Counted from the first letter of the stretch, positions 47,904-57,073 are shown. The stretch: 64,000 nucleotides of DNA from Burkholderia stabilis (GCF_001742165.1 NZ_CP016443.1:1426001-1490000); one strand, 5' to 3'. Notes: generated by a model not told the origin, from the letters alone. Made by a program: numbers and translations.

Positions 47904-49364
47904 ATGTCCCACGCCCTTTCCCGCCAGGATGCGAACGACACGCCGATCGCCCGGCCATGGCTGCTGCTCGTCGCCTATCTCGTCGTGACGGGCGCGCTCT
48001 ACCGCTTCGTCACGCACATGCCGCTCGGGCCGGTCACGGCGATTCCGGCAAGCGCGCTCGATCGCGCGATTCCGGTGCTGCCCGGCACCGTGCCGCTCTA
48101 CCTGAGCTACCTCTTCATGATGCCCGTGCTGGTCGGGCTCGGGCGCGGCCGCGCATGGTTGCTGCCGGCGTTCTTCGCCGGTGCGCTTGCGGCGGGACTT
48201 TGCCTTGCATGTCATCTGCTGCATCCGACCAGCGTGGCGTGGCCGCCGACCGATGCCGGCTGGATCGCATGGCTGCAGCGGATCGATACGCCGTTGGCCG
48301 CGTCACCGAGCGGGCACGTCGCGCTGCCGGTCGCCATCGCGATCGTGCTGCTGGCACTGCGGCGGCGGCCGGCCGTGTTGTTCGTCGCGTGGAGCGCGTT
48401 GCTGATGGTGACCGTGCTGACCACCGGGCAGCATCGCGCGGCGGATGTCGTCTGGGGCGGCGCGGTGGGCATCGCAGCGGGCGCGGTGACGCTCGCGTTG
48501 CTGCGCGTGAAAGCCGACCTGCGCACGGTTGCCGCGGCGCTGCTCGAATGGGCGTGCATCGTCGTCGCGATCCGGGTGGCCGTCGCGCTCGGCGCGTGGT
48601 ACCTGTATGCGCTCGCCGTGCTCGTCGTCGCGACGCGCCAGCACGCGCTGTTCATCCTGTATCACGATGCGGCCCACTATCACCTCACGCGCCGCCGCGC
48701 TATCAACGACTTCCTGATCAACCTGGCGATCGGCGTGCCGGGGCTCGTGCCCGTCGAGTTCTACCGGCCGCTGCATCTCGCGCATCATCGCCACCTCGGC
48801 ACCGCGCAGGACCCCGAGCGCCGGTTCCTCTATCACGGCCAGCCGTGGCAATTCCGGCCGCTCGATGCATGGCCGCTCGCGCGGCAATTCCTCGGCGACC
48901 TGTTCGTGCTCAACATGGTGCGCAACATGGCTGCGTTCCAGCGTGCGGGCGGGCAGAAAACGCGGCTCGGCCGGCCGTTTCAGGCAGCGGCCGCGGTATG
49001 GGCGGCGCTCGTCGTGCTGCTCGTCTGGGCCTGTTCCGCGCGGACGATCCTGCTGGTTGCCGCGCTGTGGTTCGTGCCGCTGCTCACGCTGTCGGTGCTG
49101 CTGCAGAAGATCCGCAGCATCGCCGAGCACAGCGGTGGCCCGCATGCGACGCCCGGCTGGGCCGACTGGACGTATTCATGGCGTACCGGTTGGATCGGTC
49201 GTGTGTTCGTATGGCCGTATCACATCAACCTGCATCTGCAGCATCACAGGAATCCGGCGGTGCCGTGGCATGCGCTGCCCGATACGATCGACGCCGACGA
49301 GCATCAGCTCGAATCGCCGGAGCTGGCCCGGCTGCTGTGGTCAGGCATCCCGCCGAAGCCGTGA
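47904..49364 (+). CDS. PAP2-phosphatase / fatty-acid desaturase fusion protein
   Basis: A 486-residue integral-membrane protein with two enzyme parts. The N-terminal half (about 10-200) is PAP2-like: SPSGHVALPVAIAI and TGQHRAADVVWGG supply the PSGH and H-x3-D elements, though the first KxxxxxxRP motif is not evident. The C-terminal half (about 210-486) is a desaturase with HDAAHYH, HLAHHRHLG and HINLHLQHH. A single chain joining a lipid-phosphate phosphatase to a desaturase is unusual. The ATG at 47904 was taken; 47874 is a possible earlier ATG but overlaps the -10 element. Confidence 0.82.
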   Translation: MSHALSRQDANDTPIARPWLLLVAYLVVTGALYRFVTHMPLGPVTAIPASALDRAIPVLPGTVPLYLSYLFMMPVLVGLGRGRAWLLPAFFAGALAAGLCLACHLLHPTSVAWPPTDAGWIAWLQRIDTPLAASPSGHVALPVAIAIVLLALRRRPAVLFVAWSALLMVTVLTTGQHRAADVVWGGAVGIAAGAVTLALLRVKADLRTVAAALLEWACIVVAIRVAVALGAWYLYALAVLVVATRQHALFILYHDAAHYHLTRRRAINDFLINLAIGVPGLVPVEFYRPLHLAHHRHLGTAQDPERRFLYHGQPWQFRPLDAWPLARQFLGDLFVLNMVRNMAAFQRAGGQKTRLGRPFQAAAAVWAALVVLLVWACSARTILLVAALWFVPLLTLSVLLQKIRSIAEHSGGPHATPGWADWTYSWRTGWIGRVFVWPYHINLHLQHHRNPAVPWHALPDTIDADEHQLESPELARLLWSGIPPKP

Positions 49365-49450
49365 ATTGCGACGACTGGCGACGACTGGCGACGACGTGCG
49401 CGATCCCGCGCACGCCGAAGCCGGTTCAAGCACGCCGGCCATCCGCCACG
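49365..49450. repeat. Short tandem repeat between convergent genes
   Basis: GCGACGACTG occurs twice and a half in tandem at 49368-49395, between the ends of the PAP2-desaturase and RNase T2 genes. Probably a slippage product marking the right border of the lipid-tailoring cluster. Confidence 0.5.
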
Positions 49451-50182
49451 TTACTTCGCGATATACACGCCCGACGTCGGGCACGTGCCCTGCGTATTGC
49501 CGTCCGTCACGAGCGACGCGGCGCTCGGGAACTGCGTGGTCGCATTCGTCTTCACCGAAATCCACGCTTCGGTGAAATAGCTGACGCCGTTGGTCTTCGT
49601 GCACTTCAGCGACACCGCGCTGCGCGTATTGCTGCCGAACGCGCCTTCGAACGCGGACAGCAGCTGGTTGCGCGTGACCGTCTTGCCCGCGTTCGCCTGC
49701 AGGTACGCGTTGAACGACGTGTTGCCGAGCCGGCTGATCATGCCCGCCGCCTGGTTCCAGTACGCATCGGGCGACGCCGAGTTCGAGCAGGTGCCGTGCT
49801 TGAACCACTCGTGCTTGTCGAGGCACGACGCGACGCCCGGCATGTACGTCGACAGCGTGTTGCGGGTCGTGCTGCTGATCGGGTACGCATCCATGCTGCA
49901 CCACTGGTGCGCGTTGTCGAGATCGACGTCGTTCTGCGGCACGCCGCAGTAGAACGGCTGGTTGCCGTCGTACCGGTTCGGCCACAGGCCGTGCAGCGAC
50001 AGGCTCGTCGCCGCATACGAGCCGGCGAGGTTCGTACATTCGGGCGTGTCGTGCGACGCGCAGAAGCCGGGCTCCCACGAGGCGGCGAGCAACAGGTAGT
50101 CGTAGCTGGTCTGCGCGCAGGCGTGCAGCGAGGCGGATGCGACGGCGAGTACGGCAGCGGCGCGGGCGAGCGTCTTGAGCAT
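49451..50182 (-). CDS. Secreted ribonuclease T2 family enzyme
   Basis: A 243-residue protein with a signal peptide (about 1-23, ending HACA-QT). Both T2 active-site motifs are intact: CAS I SLSLHGLWPN (His64) and CAS II HEWFKHGTC (His124, Glu125, His129). Paired cysteines are numerous, as in periplasmic RNase I. It cleaves RNA without base specificity in the periplasm or outside. GAGGAAA precedes the ATG. It is monocistronic, or followed by nothing on its strand because the neighbour is convergent. Confidence 0.9.
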   Translation of the reverse strand: MLKTLARAAAVLAVASASLHACAQTSYDYLLLAASWEPGFCASHDTPECTNLAGSYAATSLSLHGLWPNRYDGNQPFYCGVPQNDVDLDNAHQWCSMDAYPISSTTRNTLSTYMPGVASCLDKHEWFKHGTCSNSASPDAYWNQAAGMISRLGNTSFNAYLQANAGKTVTRNQLLSAFEGAFGSNTRSAVSLKCTKTNGVSYFTEAWISVKTNATTQFPSAASLVTDGNTQGTCPTSGVYIAK

Positions 50183-50431
50183 GGCGTTTCCTCGGAAAAG
50201 GCTTGCGGTCGCGGGATGCGCCGCAAGATTGTCGAATGTCTGCCCGCGATTGTTGCCGACACAACATGGCACGAATATGAAGGTGGACGAATGATGTCCG
50301 GCGGGCTCTGCATCGCATCGCCACGCGATACGCGATACGCGAGCGAACCACCGGCACGGCCGGCGGTTCCACTTGCTACCCGATGTCGCACGGGGTCGAC
50401 GCGTGCCGCCACCCGCACGGCACGCCGTCGG

Positions 50432-51010
50432 TCACGATCCGGCGCCCAGCTGCGTGCACGCGCGCGCGACCGATTCGGGGCCTTCGAGAGCGAGGATCTG
50501 CCACACGCCGATACTGACGCGCTGACGCGCTGCCGGCGTCGAATCGGCCAGCAACGCCTCGACGCGCGGCGCGGCGGCCGGCGCCTGCTGCTTCAGCGCC
50601 GCATGATGCCGCGCGCGCGACGCCGGCTCCGATTCGTAGACATCGCACAGACGCACCATGCCGGCCAGACCGGCCAGGTCGTCGTCCTTGTCGATCGCGC
50701 CCGGCACGACGGGCGCGAGCCCCTTGCGCTCGTCCGCCGGCAGCTTGCTGCGCGCGCCTTCGTCGATCGACGTGGCGGCCGCCGGCGGCAATCCGCCGAT
50801 CGCCGCGACGATCCGGCTGCCCGCGGCGATCATGTCGCCCTGGCATTCGATCTTCTCGGCGGCCGCGACGTTCGAGCAGAACGACACCGAGGTGCGGTAC
50901 ACGTCGTTGCTCATGTGCGGCACTTCGTCCTCGGCCGCATGCGCGAGGCCTGCGCTTGCCAGCGCCAGCGAAGCGGGGATCAGGATACGGAACACGCTCG
51001 TCTTGTTCAT
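50432..51010 (-). CDS. Periplasmic hypothetical protein
   Basis: A 192-residue secreted protein. The signal peptide ends near AGLAHAA (residue 25). The mature part is Ala-rich and helical with four cysteines (SFCSNVAAAEKIEC, RLCDVYE, RACTQL), probably forming two disulfides. No enzymatic motif is recognised. The start at MNKTSVF (51010) gives the signal peptide directly. It lies on the same strand as the DUF308-type gene upstream, 93 bp away, and could be co-transcribed. Confidence 0.7.
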   Translation of the reverse strand: MNKTSVFRILIPASLALASAGLAHAAEDEVPHMSNDVYRTSVSFCSNVAAAEKIECQGDMIAAGSRIVAAIGGLPPAAATSIDEGARSKLPADERKGLAPVVPGAIDKDDDLAGLAGMVRLCDVYESEPASRARHHAALKQQAPAAAPRVEALLADSTPAARQRVSIGVWQILALEGPESVARACTQLGAGS

Positions 51011-51103
51011 TGTTGTTCGTCCGTGGGTTCTTGTCGCGGGCAACATCGCCAGGCCGCATGATGCGGCCCTTGCGGCACCGGGCCCTCGTCCGGCGCCGCG
51101 CGA

Positions 51104-52507
51104 TCACTTCATCGATGCGGCTTCCGATCCGCCGGACGACAGCGCCGCACTGTCCTGCTCGCGCCACGCGCGGCGCGACGCCATGATCGCCTTCACCGCC
51201 GAACGCGCGACCTTCCACCACGCGAACGGCCGCGGATCGGCGAGCATGCTGAGCGCACGCGCATAGTCGAGCGTGAGACCGGGCGTCCATGCCATCGTCA
51301 CCGCGCGCTTGCGGATCTGCGCGGCGACCCACAGCTCGGGCGTGACCAGCAAGCGCACGAACGCGCCCCATCCGGCGCGCGCGCCCTTCAGGCGCCACAC
51401 CGCGCCGTCGAGTGCGGCTTCGAGCGCGTTCGACACGGTGCTCGAGCAGTTCCGGTGCGTGAGGTTGTACGTCACGTTCTGCCGGTACGACGTCCAGAAT
51501 GCGTCCAGCTTCGCAGGATCGTAGTTGCGGATGCGCACGCGCACCGTCGACGGGCACCATGCATTCGACTCGGTCGCATAGTCGGGCTGGAACAGGCCCG
51601 GCACGTCGTTCTCGCGCGTCGCGCGCAGGATGCGGGTGAATTCGTCCGGAGAACGATCGATTTCGACGCCCGGATACAGGCTGATGTAGATGCCCTCCGG
51701 CGACTCGAGCGCCGCATGTCCGGTCGAGATCACGCCGTTGACGTCCACCGCCGCGATGTAGCGGTCGATCACCGGATAGCGCTGCGCTTCGGCCTTCGAC
51801 GTGCCGGTCGGCGTCCACACGTGCACGGTGAGCGCGTGTTCGCCGTCGGCCGGCGGGCCGTCCCATTCGGATTGCGCGAACGGCGGCCGCCCGCGCGCAT
51901 CGTCGAGGTCGGGCGCAATCGACGGCGCGGGCGACGTCGCGAACGCGGGATTGCGCGTGAGCCACCGCACGCGTGCGGCGAGGCTCAGCATGTGCATTCC
52001 GCCGAACACCAGCAGCAGGCCGAGGCAGTACGGCACGGTGCCCACGTAGTGCGTCGGGTACGGCTGGAAGAAGAAGATCGCCAGCAGGATCTCGACGACG
52101 CCCCACGCGAACGCGACGTTCCAGCGGCGGTAGCGCACCATCCATGCGGACGTGCACTGCAGCAGCCCGTCGACGAGGAACAGCGTGCCGAAGATCATCG
52201 ACAGCAGGAAATGGCCGTGGTGATGCCCGGCGAACACGAGCCCTGCGGCCACCACGACCACGATCCCCTTCACGTAGCGCAGGATGCGCTGCCCGCCGAC
52301 GCCGCTGCCGGCCACCGCGAGCGTCGCGAGCCCTTCGATCAGGAACAACCACGCGAACAGCTCGATCGGAAAATGCAGTGCGCCGTCGAGCGCGTCGACG
52401 AAGATCACGACACCGGCGACGACCCACAGCCAGCCGAGCACAGTCAGCCCGCGCCAGCGGGTACGCAGATATTCGATGCCCAGCAGCAGCAAGATCAGTC
52501 TTACCAT
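51104..52507 (-). CDS. HdeD/DUF308-type membrane domain fused to a putative cysteine-peptidase-like domain
   Basis: A 467-residue protein. The N-terminal ~185 residues contain about six hydrophobic segments of the HdeD type (LGWLWVVAGVVIFVDAL, GIVVVVAAGLVFAGHHHGHFLLSMIFGTLFLVDGLLQ). The soluble remainder has a His in LTVHVWTPTGT, an ISLYPGVEID segment, and a Cys in THRNCSSTVSNALEAAL near residue 350. This is an NlpC/P60- or DUF4105-like layout in which an NC-x3-V helix carries the catalytic Cys. Protease or amidase activity is inferred only. Function unknown. Confidence 0.68.
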   Translation of the reverse strand: MVRLILLLLGIEYLRTRWRGLTVLGWLWVVAGVVIFVDALDGALHFPIELFAWLFLIEGLATLAVAGSGVGGQRILRYVKGIVVVVAAGLVFAGHHHGHFLLSMIFGTLFLVDGLLQCTSAWMVRYRRWNVAFAWGVVEILLAIFFFQPYPTHYVGTVPYCLGLLLVFGGMHMLSLAARVRWLTRNPAFATSPAPSIAPDLDDARGRPPFAQSEWDGPPADGEHALTVHVWTPTGTSKAEAQRYPVIDRYIAAVDVNGVISTGHAALESPEGIYISLYPGVEIDRSPDEFTRILRATRENDVPGLFQPDYATESNAWCPSTVRVRIRNYDPAKLDAFWTSYRQNVTYNLTHRNCSSTVSNALEAALDGAVWRLKGARAGWGAFVRLLVTPELWVAAQIRKRAVTMAWTPGLTLDYARALSMLADPRPFAWWKVARSAVKAIMASRRAWREQDSAALSSGGSEAASMK

Positions 52508-52869
52508 CGCGCCCTCGTGTCGTTTTTATTGAAACGCGCTGGCCACGCGCTTCCTGTCATTTCGACCGCACGTCGTGCGACGCGCCGACCGAAAAACGGC
52601 AATTGTTGCCGGCGCGGCTTGCTTTCGGCATGACCGATGGCGGCCGGCGCGTGCCGCTTCGGCCGAATAATAAGATATGGCGGAGCGGGTTGAAAGCCTG
52701 AATGAAACGTTTTCGGCCAGCGCGCACATGCCGGCGCGCCGCCGGATGGTGGTGCGCGCCGATAACGCTGCCAGGGCAGATTTCCCGTTCGACAATTCGC
52801 GGGGAATGCGCCAGAATCCGGGCTCCGAGGGCGAAAGCCACTAATCCGCACAAGACGGGACAACAAAAA

Positions 52870-53505
52870 ATGAACGTATCGATCACGCGCCGGCGCCTGC
52901 TCGCCGCCAGCCTGGCCGCGACCAGCGTCGCACTGTCTGGCTGCTTCACGCCGAAGCTGTACAAGGATGACGCGTACAGCGAAAAAGTGTCCGGATTCAT
53001 GATTACCCAGGACGGCAAGAAACTGGTCGTCCTCGGCACGCGCTACCATTACATCTTCGATTTGCCGGCCCAATTGCGGCCGGTACTGCTGTCCGGCTAT
53101 CGGAAATCGCTGCATACGACGTTTGCCGGCTTTCACGCGAGCGGCGGCAGCATCACCGGGCACTACCGGATCGTGCTGAAGAACGCGTCGGACAACGATC
53201 GACAGGCCGCCAGCGCCGACGGATTCACCGTCGAGCCAGCCGGCCTCGTGCTCGAAGGCGACATCGACGGCAAACGCTATTCGACGGAAGGTTTCGCCGA
53301 GAAAGACAAAGGGACCACGCAACCCTTCAACCAGCCGTACTCGGTGTACATCAGGGAGTCGCCGTCCGTGGTCGGCATGGGGCTGCGGATTCTGGCCACG
53401 CCGATCACGGTTGCCGCCGACGGCGTGCTCGTGCTGGGCGGCATCGTGCTCGTGCCGTTCGCGGCCATCGCGATCGAGGCAAACGGCGGCCTCCGGATCA
53501 TGTAA
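52870..53505 (+). CDS. Lipoprotein of unknown function
   Basis: A 211-residue lipoprotein. The signal starts with a twin-arginine-like TRRRLLAAS and ends in the lipobox LSGC (Cys near residue 25). The mature part is beta-rich (KKLVVLGTRYHYIFDLP, SGGSITGHYRIVLKNAS), with a C-terminal hydrophobic stretch (ITVAADGVLVLGGIVLVPFAAIAI). I do not recognise the family. The ATG at 52870 follows an A-rich leader with no strong Shine-Dalgarno. It is flanked by divergent and unrelated genes. Confidence 0.7.
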   Translation: MNVSITRRRLLAASLAATSVALSGCFTPKLYKDDAYSEKVSGFMITQDGKKLVVLGTRYHYIFDLPAQLRPVLLSGYRKSLHTTFAGFHASGGSITGHYRIVLKNASDNDRQAASADGFTVEPAGLVLEGDIDGKRYSTEGFAEKDKGTTQPFNQPYSVYIRESPSVVGMGLRILATPITVAADGVLVLGGIVLVPFAAIAIEANGGLRIM

Positions 53506-53589
53506 CGGCGCGCGCGTCGCCTCCGTAGCGCCGAAGACAGCAGCCCGCGACACGCGAGCGCACACGACGACCGCAACCGGAGCACCGCC

Positions 53590-54147
53590 ATGCCCGCCTC
53601 GCCGCTTCACGCCCCGCCGCTCGGCCCGCAACTCAAGCGCTGGCGCGCGCTGCACCGCATCAAGCAAAGCCATGCGGCCGAACTGTTCGGCGTCGCGCAA
53701 TCGACGATCTCGCGCTGGGAAGCCGGCATCCAGCAGATGTCGCCGGACGAACGCGCGACGGCCGAGCGGCTGCTCGCCGCGCGCCTCGATTCCGCGGGCG
53801 ACCACGCGCTCGCGCGGCTGATCGAAGGCAGCGCAGGCCGCATGCATCTCGTGTGCGACCTCACGCACCGCCTGCTCGCCAGCTCGCCGGCGCGCGCGGC
53901 CGAGTTCTCGCAGCCCCTGCCGATGCTGCTCGGCACGTCGCTGTGGCGCTACGCGACGCCGGAAATCGTCCGCATGGAAACCGCGCTCGACACGCTCGGC
54001 TGGCACGACCGCGCGGGGCCGCCGAGCGTCGAATTCGACACCGGCGCAAACGCGTCGCGCATCGTGCCGATCCGCGGCAGCACGTGCCGGTGGACGCGGA
54101 TGACGCTGTCGGATGGCTCGGCCGCGCGGCTCGTCGAAACGCTCTAG
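53590..54147 (+). CDS. XRE-family helix-turn-helix regulator
   Basis: A 185-residue protein. The helix-turn-helix is near residues 12-50 (LKRWRALHRIKQSHAAELFGVAQSTISRWEAGIQQMS), of the Cro/CI type. The C-terminal 110 residues (LTHRLLASSPARAAEFSQPLPMLLGTSLWRYATPEI) resemble a PAS-like sensor seen in HTH proteins of proteobacteria. It lies 84 bp after the lipoprotein gene and 79 bp before the HD-domain gene, all co-oriented. Target and ligand unknown. Confidence 0.8.
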   Translation: MPASPLHAPPLGPQLKRWRALHRIKQSHAAELFGVAQSTISRWEAGIQQMSPDERATAERLLAARLDSAGDHALARLIEGSAGRMHLVCDLTHRLLASSPARAAEFSQPLPMLLGTSLWRYATPEIVRMETALDTLGWHDRAGPPSVEFDTGANASRIVPIRGSTCRWTRMTLSDGSAARLVETL

Positions 54148-54226
54148 CCGGCCGCGCATATTTCATGCGTGGACGAACCGCGTGCGGCCGGCTTACGCTT
54201 GACGGCTCATCGCAAGGACGCCGACC

Positions 54227-54808
54227 ATGAACCCCGACACGATCCACGCGCGGCTCGATTTCCTGCGCGAAGCCGAACGCCTGAAGGACGTGCTGCGCAG
54301 CGGCCACACGTCGGCCGGACGCGCGGAAAGCACCGCCGAACACAGCTGGCGGCTGTGCCTGATGGCGCTCGTATTCGCCGACGCGTTGCCCGGCGTCGAC
54401 ACGCTGAAGCTGCTGAAGCTGTGCGTCGTCCACGATCTCGGCGAGGCGCTGCACGGCGACATCCCCGCAATCGAGCAGGCCGCGCACCCCGACAAAAGCG
54501 CGCACGAACGCGACGACCTGCTGACGCTGACCGCGTCGCTCGATCGCGCGCTGCGCGACGAAATCGTCGCGCTGTGGGATGAATACGAAGCGGCCGCGTC
54601 GCCGGAAGCGCGCGCGGCGAAGGCGCTCGACAAGCTGGAAACGATCCTGCAGCACAACCAGGGCAGCAATCCGCCCGATTTCGACTACGCGTTCAATCTC
54701 GACTACGGCCGGCGCTATACCGATGCCGCGCCGCTGTTCAGCGCGATTCGCGCCATCGTCGATGCCGATACGCAGCGCAGGATCGACGCGGGCGGGCACC
54801 GCGCGTAA
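54227..54808 (+). CDS. HD-domain phosphohydrolase (YfbR-like)
   Basis: A 193-residue HD-superfamily protein. Metal ligands are TAEHSW (His), VVHDLGEALHGDIPA (HD motif) and the later Asp in ALDKLETILQHN. YfbR-type members are 5'-nucleotidases acting on deoxynucleoside monophosphates, and related proteins hydrolyse other phosphoesters. The order of motifs and the size match. It is followed 55 bp later by a methyltransferase in the same direction. Confidence 0.82.
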   Translation: MNPDTIHARLDFLREAERLKDVLRSGHTSAGRAESTAEHSWRLCLMALVFADALPGVDTLKLLKLCVVHDLGEALHGDIPAIEQAAHPDKSAHERDDLLTLTASLDRALRDEIVALWDEYEAAASPEARAAKALDKLETILQHNQGSNPPDFDYAFNLDYGRRYTDAAPLFSAIRAIVDADTQRRIDAGGHRA

Positions 54809-54863
54809 GCTCGCGATGTCGGGTGCGCGGCCTCGCGCGCCCCGCTTGCACGAGGCCCTACGC

Positions 54864-55592
54864 ATGACGCAGAACATCTACGACGATCCGGCTTTCTTCG
54901 AAGGCTACAGCCGTCTGAACCGCTCGGTCCACGGCCTCGACGGCGCGCCCGAATGGCCCGCGCTGCGTGCGCTGCTGCCGGACCTGCACGGCCGCCGCGT
55001 ACTCGATCTCGGCTGCGGCTACGGCTGGTTCAGCCGCTGGGCGGCCGACCAGGGCGCCGCGAGCGTGCTCGGCGTCGACGTCTCCGAGCGCATGCTCGAA
55101 CGCGCGGCATCCATCGCGTCGCATCCGGCGATCACGTACCGCCGCGCCGACCTCGAAACGCTCGCGCTGCCGGACGCCGCATTCGATCTCGCGTACAGCT
55201 CGCTCGCGTTCCACTACATCGCGCACCTCGACACGTTGCTGCACACGATCCATCGCGCGCTCGTGCCCGGCGGCCGGCTCGTATTCTCGATCGAGCATCC
55301 GGTCTACACGGCGCCGCGCCGGCCCGGTTTCGTCGTCGACGCGCAAGGCAACCGGTCCTGGCCGCTCGACGGCTACCAGCGCGAAGGCGAGCGTGTGACC
55401 GACTGGCTCGCGCCGGGCGTCGTCAAGCAGCATCGCACGCTCGGCACGCTCGTGAACCTGCTGATCGGCAGCGGCTTCACGCTCACGCACCTGAACGAAT
55501 GGGGGCCGACGCCGGAACAGGTCGCGGCGATACCCGCACTCGACGAAGAACGCGACCGGCCGATGATGGCGATCGTCGCCGCGCAACGTTGA
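54864..55592 (+). CDS. SAM-dependent class I methyltransferase
   Basis: A 242-residue Rossmann-fold methyltransferase. Motif I is VLDLGCGYGWFSRWA (about 46-60), the acidic ribose contact is VLGVDVSE, and motif II/III are in YRRADLETLALPDAAFDLAYSSLAFHYI and LVPGGRLVFSIEHPVYT. The type resembles the UbiE/small-molecule methyltransferase group. Substrate unknown. The ATG at 54864 is chosen for the conserved TQNIYDDPAFFEGY opening. Confidence 0.85.
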   Translation: MTQNIYDDPAFFEGYSRLNRSVHGLDGAPEWPALRALLPDLHGRRVLDLGCGYGWFSRWAADQGAASVLGVDVSERMLERAASIASHPAITYRRADLETLALPDAAFDLAYSSLAFHYIAHLDTLLHTIHRALVPGGRLVFSIEHPVYTAPRRPGFVVDAQGNRSWPLDGYQREGERVTDWLAPGVVKQHRTLGTLVNLLIGSGFTLTHLNEWGPTPEQVAAIPALDEERDRPMMAIVAAQR

Positions 55593-55683
55593 CGCAGGAT
55601 CGCATCACCCGCGCGCCTTCGCACACCGCGCTTCGCGGATCGCAACAATGACGCCGCCCGGCCCTGCTCCGGCGCGGCTTTCG

Positions 55684-55727
55684 CACAATTCAGCACAATT
55701 TCCACACGATTTGACGAGGATTCCTCG
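55684..55727 (+). promoter_or_regulatory. Candidate control region of the macAB operon
   Basis: Two direct CACAATT repeats with 10-bp period (55684-55700) are followed by a 13-bp palindrome CGAGGA-T-TCCTCG (55715-55727). TTGACG at 55711-55716 could be a -35. The gap 55593-55877 contains no gene. The regulator is unknown. Confidence 0.35.
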
Positions 55728-55877
55728 CTTACCATGAGCGGCTGATTCGAATCGGCACGCCCGCGCGATGCGTACGCGGATTCCGTCGCGGGCGACACGC
55801 CCGGCATGCGACGCCGACCGGATCGTCCCGACCGGCCGCACGCATCGCCGGTGCCGCTTCATCCTCGTTGCGTTCTC

Positions 55878-57071
55878 ATGAATCAGAAACCCCGTCGCCG
55901 CCGGCGCATCGTGCTGGCTTCCCTTGCCGTCGTCGCGATCGCCGCCGGCGTCGTGCTGAAGGCCTGCGCGCCCGACAAGCATCCGCAATACCTGAGCGCG
56001 CCCGTCACGCGCGGCGATCTCGAGAATGCGGTGCTCGCGACCGGCGCGCTGCAGGCGTTCCGGCAGGTCGACGTCGGCGCGCAGGTGTCCGGGCAGTTGA
56101 AGTCGCTGAAGGTGAAACTCGGCGACAAGGTCACGAAGGGCCAGTGGCTCGCCGAGATCGATCCGGTGATCTCCGAGAACGCGCTGCGCCAGGCGCGCGC
56201 CAGCGAAGAAAGCCTGCGCGCGCAGCAGCAATCGACCGCCGCGCAACTGACGCAGGCGGAACTCGCGTTCCGCCGCCAGCAGGCGATGCTGCCCGACGAT
56301 GCGACGTCACGCGAATCGTTCGAGGCCGCGCGCGCGACGCTCGACGTGCAGCGCGCGACCCTCGCGTCGCTCGCCGCGCAGATCCGCTCCGCACGCATCC
56401 AGATCGAGACCGCACAGGCCAACCTCGGCTATACGCGCATCGTCGCGCCGATCGACGGCGAAGTCGTCGCGATCGTCACGCAGGAAGGCCAGACCGTGAT
56501 CGCGCAACAGCAGGCGCCGGTGATCCTGAAGCTCGCGGATCTCGACACGATGACCGTGAAAGCGCAGGTCTCCGAGGCCGACGTGATCCGCGTACGCGCC
56601 GGGCAGACCGCGTATTTCACGATCCTCGGCGAACCGGACGCGCGCCACTACGGCAAGCTGCGCGCGATCGAGCCCGCACCGCAGAACTACGCCGAAGCGC
56701 AAAGCGCGCTCGGCGGCGGCGCAGGCGGCGGCACGAAGCCGAACGCCGCGGTGTTCTACAACGCGCTGTTCGAAGTGCCGAACCCCGAGCACCGGCTGCG
56801 CATCTCGATGACCGCGCAGGTCAACATCGTGCTCGGCAACGCGCGCAACGCACTCAGCATCCCGGCCGCCGCGCTCGGCGAAAAACGCAAGGACGGCGCC
56901 TATGCGGTGCGCGTGCTGCGCGCCGACGGCAGCACGGAAACGCGCACTATCCGCATCGGGATCAACAACAACGTGCGCGTCGAGGTGCTGGCCGGCCTGA
57001 AGGAAAACGAACGCGTCGTGATCGGCGAAGCCGCCGCCGACGAGCACGCGCCGCTGGCGGACGTGGTGTGA
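55878..57071 (+). CDS. macA: MacA-type periplasmic adaptor of tripartite efflux
   Basis: A 397-residue membrane-fusion protein. The N-terminal anchor is residues 7-27. Lipoyl halves are VDVGAQVSGQLKSLKVKLGDKVTKGQWLAEIDP and YTRIVAPIDGEVVAIVTQEGQTV. A long alpha-hairpin lies between (about 95-175), then beta-barrel and membrane-proximal domains. It links MacB to an outer-membrane channel. Followed by macB with a 2-bp gap. The start at MNQKPRRRR gives basic residues before the anchor. Confidence 0.9.
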   Translation: MNQKPRRRRRIVLASLAVVAIAAGVVLKACAPDKHPQYLSAPVTRGDLENAVLATGALQAFRQVDVGAQVSGQLKSLKVKLGDKVTKGQWLAEIDPVISENALRQARASEESLRAQQQSTAAQLTQAELAFRRQQAMLPDDATSRESFEAARATLDVQRATLASLAAQIRSARIQIETAQANLGYTRIVAPIDGEVVAIVTQEGQTVIAQQQAPVILKLADLDTMTVKAQVSEADVIRVRAGQTAYFTILGEPDARHYGKLRAIEPAPQNYAEAQSALGGGAGGGTKPNAAVFYNALFEVPNPEHRLRISMTAQVNIVLGNARNALSIPAAALGEKRKDGAYAVRVLRADGSTETRTIRIGINNNVRVEVLAGLKENERVVIGEAAADEHAPLADVV

Positions 57072-57073
57072 CG

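Noticed and set aside
39484..49364. A cepacin/caryoynencin-like polyyne cluster
   Set aside because: Desaturases are present, but the acyl carrier protein, fatty-acyl-AMP ligase of the polyyne type, thioesterase and rubredoxin expected for polyynes are absent.
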